Shown: in pieces, positions 5,826-9,250 of the stretch | Numbering within the stretch: position 1 is the stretch's first letter | Layout: each line of letters opens with the position of its first letter | Assembly (NCBI GenBank): GCA_003248845.1 | Contig: QFPD01000055.1 | Coordinates: 1 to 9,250, forward strand | DNA length: 9,250 bases | Source of the DNA: Microbacterium sp. | Lineage (GTDB): Bacteria; Actinomycetota; Actinomycetes; Actinomycetales; Microbacteriaceae | Reading direction: 5' to 3' | Notes under the pieces: model-generated | What the model saw: only the letters and a program-made list of their open reading frames with translations | Told to the model about the DNA's origin: nothing | The model's database searches: none | Program-made: the position numbers and the translations under genes

Positions 5826-6868
5826 CGGCCACCTCCCACGCGGGCGACGCGCGGCTGCTGCTGCGTGATGCAGTGGATGCCACCGCCCCGCGAGAAGAGC
5901 GGCCGCGCGTCGACGGTCACGACCTCGCGGCCGGGGTAGGCACTGCCGAGGATGTCGGCGGCTGCGGCATCCGCTGCCGGCTCGCCGAAGCCGCACGCGA
6001 TGACGGCGTCGTTGGTCACGAGGTGATTGACGTAGCTCCAGTCGACGAAGCCCTCCTCGTCGCGGAGTGTTGCGGGGGCGGGCAGGTCGATGATCTCGAG
6101 CCGTCGACCCGCGGCATCCGTCTGCGCCGCGAGGATCTCACGCAGCTCGCGCGTGACGGCGTGGTCGGGGTGGCCGGGGTCGCGCTGATCGTGCAGCAGG
6201 AGGCGTCCCGGTGCGGCGAGCGTCGCGACGATGTCGACGTGGCCATTCGTCCCGAAATCGTCGTAGTCGCGGGTGAGGCCGCGCGGCAGCCAGATCGCGG
6301 TCGTCGCGCCGATCGTGCGCGCCATCTCGGCCTCCACGCGTGCGCGGTCGGCGTAGCGATTGCGCCGCGGATCGAGCTGCACGGTCTCGGTGAGGAGCAC
6401 GGTGCACTCCCCGTCGACGTGGATGCCGCCGCCTTCGTTCACGAGGAGCGACGGCACGACCTCCGCACCCACGGCCTCGGCGATGAGCCGCCCGTGCGCG
6501 GCCGAGCGCTGCCACTGCGCCCAGTCGGGCGCGCCCCAGCCGTTGAAGATCCAGTCCACGGCGCCGAGCCGGCCGGTCTCGTCGTCGACGACGAACGTGG
6601 GTCCATGGTCGCGCATCCAGTACTCGTCGACGGGCGCCTCCACGATCTCGATCTCTCCGGGGAGCATCCGCGTGGCGCGGGCGATCTCGCTCGGGTCGAC
6701 GAGCATCGTCACCGGCGTGTATGCGGCGACGGCGGTCGCGACCGCCGTCCACGTCGCGTACCCCTCCTCGCGCAGCGCGTCCGTGTCGCCGAGCGTCGTG
6801 CCTTCCACGGGGAACGCCATCCAGATGCGCTCGTGCGGTGCGGTTTCGGCGGGCATGCGCCAGGCCAT
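5822..6868 (-). CDS. Agmatine deiminase family protein (guanidine-modifying, PAD_porph type)
   Basis: Agmatine deiminase hydrolyses agmatine to N-carbamoylputrescine and ammonia. Family signatures are clear in the 348 residues: N-terminal PAETAPHERIWMAFP (6-20), YWMRDHGPTF (83-92, substrate-binding Asp87), NEGGGIHVDGE (144-154), GTNGHVD (206-212, catalytic His210 with Asp212) and the terminal GGGIHCITQQQP with nucleophile Cys333. Length is slightly below the usual 360-370. Some positions differ from classic AguA (DEYW for the usual DAW-type, GTNGH for DTDGH), so a related guanidino substrate is possible. The start ATG at 6868 has AGGAGA 5 nt upstream. First gene of the operon; its last four bases overlap the amidase start. 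A TetR regulator is divergent, with an operator-like palindrome 51 bp upstream of this start. Confidence 0.9.
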   Translation of the reverse strand: MAWRMPAETAPHERIWMAFPVEGTTLGDTDALREEGYATWTAVATAVAAYTPVTMLVDPSEIARATRMLPGEIEIVEAPVDEYWMRDHGPTFVVDDETGRLGAVDWIFNGWGAPDWAQWQRSAAHGRLIAEAVGAEVVPSLLVNEGGGIHVDGECTVLLTETVQLDPRRNRYADRARVEAEMARTIGATTAIWLPRGLTRDYDDFGTNGHVDIVATLAAPGRLLLHDQRDPGHPDHAVTRELREILAAQTDAAGRRLEIIDLPAPATLRDEEGFVDWSYVNHLVTNDAVIACGFGEPAADAAAADILGSAYPGREVVTVDARPLFSRGGGIHCITQQQPRVARVGGGR

Positions 6869-6919
6869 GGGGATCTCCTGTGTGCGAGTGGCAGGTCGTC
6901 CGGGATCTGCGGTACCGTA

Positions 6920-6935
6920 TTGATCAAATGATCAA
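6920..6935. promoter_or_regulatory. TetR/BetI-type operator candidate, TTGATCA-AA-TGATCAA
   Basis: Perfect 7-bp inverted arms around a 2-bp AA centre. It lies in the 88-bp gap between the divergent deiminase operon (start 6868) and the TetR gene (start 6957). The AT-rich site contrasts with its surroundings and sits where the promoter of either gene could be. It is 21 bp upstream of the TetR start and 51 bp upstream of the deiminase start. Binding by the adjacent regulator is inferred. I could not assign clear -35/-10 pairs on either strand. Confidence 0.72.
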
Positions 6936-6956
6936 CAAATGGGAGCGTAGCGAGGC

Positions 6957-7583
6957 ATGAGCGAGACGTCAACTGCCCGCCGAGTGCGGAAGACCCCCGA
7001 CCAGAGGCGGGCCGAGCTCGCCGCGGCGGCGCGCGAGATCGCGCTGGAGCAGGGGCTGGATGCCGTGACGCTGCGCGCCGTCGCGAGTCGCGTCGGCGTC
7101 GCGCCCGGCCTCGTCGCGCACTATGCCGATGGCATGGAGGCGCTCGTCGCCGACGCCTTCGGCGACCTCGTCAGCGCCGAACTCGCGGAAGTCGCCGCGC
7201 TGATCTCAGCCGTCGACGACCCGGCGGCGCGTATCGGGGTGCTCCTGGAGACGCTTCTCGACGGCTCGCGCACGGACATCACGCTCGTCTGGGTGCAGGC
7301 GTGGGGGCTCGGCGCCCGCGCCGAGACGCTCGCCGCCCGTGTGCGCGCGGAGATGGACGATTGGCAGCGGGTCCTCGCCGCCGAAGTCGAGCGCGGGATG
7401 GATGCCGGGGTCTTCGCCGTCGGCGACGCCGACGCGATCGCGTGGCACCTGCTCGCGATCATCGACGGGCTCAACGCGCACTCGCTCGTGCGCTGGGACG
7501 GTCAGCCCGATCGGCGCGGGCTCGTGCAGCGCGCTGTCGCGGGACTGCTGGGGGTTACGCCCGAGCGGCTGCGCGGGCGTTAG
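6957..7583 (+). CDS. TetR-family regulator, BetI-like C-terminal domain
   Basis: A 208-residue repressor. The N-terminal helix-turn-helix is at about 38-57 (VTLRAVASRVGVAPGLVAHY), after a KTPDQRRAELAAAAREIA helix typical of the family. In the usual HYFxxKEAL stretch it reads HYADGMEAL. The ligand domain, with a conserved-looking WHLLAIIDGLNAHSL segment near 160-178, resembles TetR_C_6/BetI-type regulators, several of which control amine or choline-type catabolism. That link is by family resemblance only. GGGAG at 6941-6945 lies 11 nt before the ATG, an acceptable though long spacing. It is divergent from the deiminase operon and convergent with the amine oxidase gene (10-bp gap, no terminator seen). 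It is the obvious candidate regulator of the operon, and possibly of the oxidase. Confidence 0.9.
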   Translation: MSETSTARRVRKTPDQRRAELAAAAREIALEQGLDAVTLRAVASRVGVAPGLVAHYADGMEALVADAFGDLVSAELAEVAALISAVDDPAARIGVLLETLLDGSRTDITLVWVQAWGLGARAETLAARVRAEMDDWQRVLAAEVERGMDAGVFAVGDADAIAWHLLAIIDGLNAHSLVRWDGQPDRRGLVQRAVAGLLGVTPERLRGR

Positions 7584-7593
7584 TCGCGTCCGG

Positions 7594-8934
7594 TCAGCTC
7601 TGCCACGCCCGCTCGATCGGCACCGGCTCGCCGAGCACGTTCTCGGCGGCGCGGTGGCCCGAGCACAGCGCGGCGGTGACGGTCGCGGGATCATCCGTCC
7701 ACGTCGCCTCGCCGGCGAGGTGCAGCACGCCGCCGATGGGCGCCGCGAGCGCGTCGTGGTCGGACGTGTCCGAGCCGAGCGTCATGTAGGCGTACGAACC
7801 GTGTCCCGCGAACGGGTCGCTCAGCCAGTCGGTGCGGACGACGGCGACGGGCTCGGGGACGTCCGCGCCGTACAGGCGGCGCAGTTGCACCATGACGGAT
7901 GCCGTGACCTCGGCATCCGTCCATTCCCGCGTCGCCGTCGCGGCAGGTCCCGCCGCGAACGTCAGCAGGGTCGGCGTGTCATCCAGGGCCGTGAGGTCGT
8001 ACCAGGAGTGCCACCAGCGGCCCTCCTCGCCCTGCTGTCGGATGGCGTAGACGTCCGTGTCCCAGAAGCGCCGGTCGAAGCGGAGGAACACCTTCTCGAA
8101 CGCGTTCATCCGGAGGCGCGACAGCGGCCCGGCGACGTCGGGCGGCAGGGCAGGGGAGATGTCGAAGTCATCCGACTGCAGCACTCCGACGGGCACGGTC
8201 ACGACGGCGGAGCTCGCGGTGAGCGTGCCGGTGGACGTCGTCACCGACACCCCGACCGCCCCCCACTCGACGCGCGAGACGACGCTCTCGAGGCGGATGT
8301 AGAGGCCCGCGGCGAGCCCCGTCGCCAGCGCGTCGTAACCGTGCGGGAACACGACCTCGTCCCCGTCGACCTGGTCGTCGTCGAGCCCGTGCGCCGCGAG
8401 GTCGTCGATCCACGCGCCGTACTGCTCCTCGCTCCGGTGTTCGAGGTACTCCCGCACGCGCTGCGTGCGCTCGCCGTCCCACCCGCTCACGCCGGCGACC
8501 TCGGCGAGGGCGGCCTCGGTGACGTCACGGTAGGAGGCGTCGCGTTCGGATGCGCCGATCGCGCCGCGCAGCGCGGCATCGACCGCATGGATGTCGGCCA
8601 CGTAGCGCGCCGCGTCGTCGGCGGCGAGCCGCGTGCCGGCGGGGGAGTAGTGCGCGATCGGCCTGCTGTCGGGCTGGTAGCCGCCGACCGTGAACTCGAC
8701 AGTCGGCATGCCGAACGCCGTCACCGCGGCAAAGACGGGGCTGTCGGTGATGCCGTGGATCCAGGACGCGCCGCGATCGGTCACGTGCCCGTCGGACCGG
8801 TCGCTCCAGACTCGCCCGCCGACGCGATTCCGTGCCTCGAGCACGACGACGCGCTGACCGGCGCCCTGCAGGAGGCGCGCGGCGGTGAGTCCCGCGATCC
8901 CCGCTCCCACGACGATCGTGTCGATCTCGGTCAT
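7594..8934 (-). CDS. FAD-dependent amine oxidase, polyamine oxidase-like
   Basis: Flavin amine oxidases convert amines to aldehydes plus ammonia or a shorter amine, releasing H2O2. The 446-residue protein shows the dinucleotide fold VVGAGIAGL (8-16) with Glu33 for the ribose, then RVGGR (37-41) and GASWIHG (55-61), as in polyamine oxidases and LSD1-type enzymes. Lys281 in the segment NAFEKVFLRF matches the flavin-adjacent Lys of plant polyamine oxidase. A C-terminal LAGEATW (406-412) contacts FAD. The start is the ATG at 8934, with AGGAG 6 nt upstream and the FAD motif directly after. A GTG at 8982 overlapping the upstream stop is rejected. No signal peptide. Upstream on the same strand is a hydrolase gene, 44 bp away, likely co-transcribed. 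Substrate could be a polyamine or the amine made by the decarboxylase; an aromatic monoamine is equally possible. Confidence 0.9.
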   Translation of the reverse strand: MTEIDTIVVGAGIAGLTAARLLQGAGQRVVVLEARNRVGGRVWSDRSDGHVTDRGASWIHGITDSPVFAAVTAFGMPTVEFTVGGYQPDSRPIAHYSPAGTRLAADDAARYVADIHAVDAALRGAIGASERDASYRDVTEAALAEVAGVSGWDGERTQRVREYLEHRSEEQYGAWIDDLAAHGLDDDQVDGDEVVFPHGYDALATGLAAGLYIRLESVVSRVEWGAVGVSVTTSTGTLTASSAVVTVPVGVLQSDDFDISPALPPDVAGPLSRLRMNAFEKVFLRFDRRFWDTDVYAIRQQGEEGRWWHSWYDLTALDDTPTLLTFAAGPAATATREWTDAEVTASVMVQLRRLYGADVPEPVAVVRTDWLSDPFAGHGSYAYMTLGSDTSDHDALAAPIGGVLHLAGEATWTDDPATVTAALCSGHRAAENVLGEPVPIERAWQS

Positions 8935-8940
8935 GACGTT

Positions 8941-8945
8941 CTCCT
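8941..8945 (-). promoter_or_regulatory. Ribosome binding site that fixes the amine oxidase start
   Basis: The minus strand reads GAGGAG ending 6 nt before the ATG at 8934. The alternative in-frame GTG at 8982 has no purine-rich sequence before it and would add 16 residues (NPLASHGP-type, Pro/Ser-rich) ahead of the FAD-binding strand, which family members do not need. Confidence 0.8.
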
Positions 8946-8978
8946 CGGGTGATGTCGGGCCGTGGCTGGCGAGGGGAT

Positions 8979-9250
8979 TCACAGTCGGTGCGCGTCGAGC
9001 CAGGCCATCAGAGCGGGCAGCGCGAGGTAGGCGATCGTGCCGTGGTCGGCGTGCGCGATCTCATGGAAGTCGACGTCGACGCCGATCGCGCGTTCGGCGG
9101 CCACGAACTGCGCCGTCGCCGAAGGAACCACCAGCGTGTCGTCGCGGCCCTGCGCGACGAAGAGGGGAGCGGCGAACGCCTCCTGTCCCGCGGAGTTCTC
9201 CGCGAGGAGGCTTCGCCACGGCTCGACGCTCGCGGGATCGGCGGAGAACT
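8979..9250 (-). CDS. Alpha/beta hydrolase, secretory lipase-like (C-terminal part; 5' end beyond window)
   Basis: Only the last 89 residues are in the window; the frame is open to the right edge. The fragment contains two landmarks of the alpha/beta hydrolase fold: an APLFVAQGRDDTLV strand-loop holding the probable acid residue of the triad (the second Asp of GRDD), and HADHGTIAYLALP, in which a His after a central strand would be the catalytic histidine. The order, spacing and the EPWRSLLAENSAG segment before it resemble the C-terminal part of the secretory lipase (LIP) family found in actinobacteria, but with the nucleophile elbow missing from view this is tentative. The stop lies 44 bp before the amine oxidase start on the same strand, so the two are probably one transcript. 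It may be an esterase or lipase; a link to amine metabolism is not shown. Confidence 0.85.
   Translation of the reverse strand, partial: FSADPASVEPWRSLLAENSAGQEAFAAPLFVAQGRDDTLVVPSATAQFVAAERAIGVDVDFHEIAHADHGTIAYLALPALMAWLDAHRL

Noticed and set aside
4393..5883. Second long minus-strand frame inside the amidase, and plus-strand frames at 4905-5939 and 5873-6931
   Set aside because: All overlap genes with visible catalytic motifs; their translations are Arg-rich repeats of frame-shifted codons.
7339..8952. Long plus-strand open frame opposite the amine oxidase (537 codons)
   Set aside because: Antisense shadow of a gene with clear FAD motifs; composition is Arg/Val/Asp-rich without domain signatures.
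8935..8982. GTG start at 8982 for the amine oxidase, overlapping the hydrolase stop
   Set aside because: No ribosome site before it, whereas the ATG at 8934 has AGGAG at ideal spacing and the FAD motif directly after.
1..9250. Phage defence, toxin-antitoxin or mobile-element system
   Set aside because: Every substantial frame resolves to regulators or metabolic enzymes; no transposase, integrase, nuclease, methylase or toxin motif was seen.

Overview
The window is high-GC DNA (about 70%) with dense gene packing and strong G/C third-position bias. The heptamer GGATGCC/GGCATCC recurs throughout. Together with the gene types, this suggests an actinobacterium, most likely of the Microbacteriaceae (Microbacterium-like). 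That assignment is inference from composition, not from a marker gene.

Region 1 (1-2042) is a divergent regulator/target pair. A TetR-family repressor reads left off the window edge. Reading right are a small DUF1304 membrane protein and a zinc-free medium-chain dehydrogenase that resembles 2-enoyl-thioester reductases. A 28-bp imperfect palindrome at 568-595 sits between the divergent start codons and covers candidate -10 elements on both strands, so it is a good operator candidate.

Region 2 (2054-2715) holds a solitary NrdI-like flavodoxin gene on the minus strand, convergent with the dehydrogenase. Behind it is a 230-bp non-coding stretch with two tandem 61-bp palindromic repeats whose arms carry DnaA-box-like octamers.

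Region 3 (2716-6868, minus strand) is a compact three-gene operon joined by ATGA start/stop overlaps: an agmatine deiminase-family enzyme first, then an amidase-signature enzyme, then a group II PLP-dependent decarboxylase. The active-site residues are visible in all three. A divergent TetR regulator (6957-7583) starts 88 bp away, and a near-perfect TTGATCA-AA-TGATCAA palindrome lies in the gap.

Region 4 (7594-9250, minus strand) holds a flavin-dependent amine oxidase of the polyamine oxidase type and, upstream of it, the C-terminal end of an alpha/beta hydrolase that runs off the right edge.

Read together, regions 3 and 4 look like an accessory catabolic locus for a guanidino compound, polyamine or other biogenic amine: deiminate, hydrolyse an amide, decarboxylate, and oxidatively deaminate. 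The exact substrate and order of steps cannot be read from sequence. I saw no transposase, CRISPR array, tRNA, rRNA, toxin-antitoxin pair or recognisable defence system.
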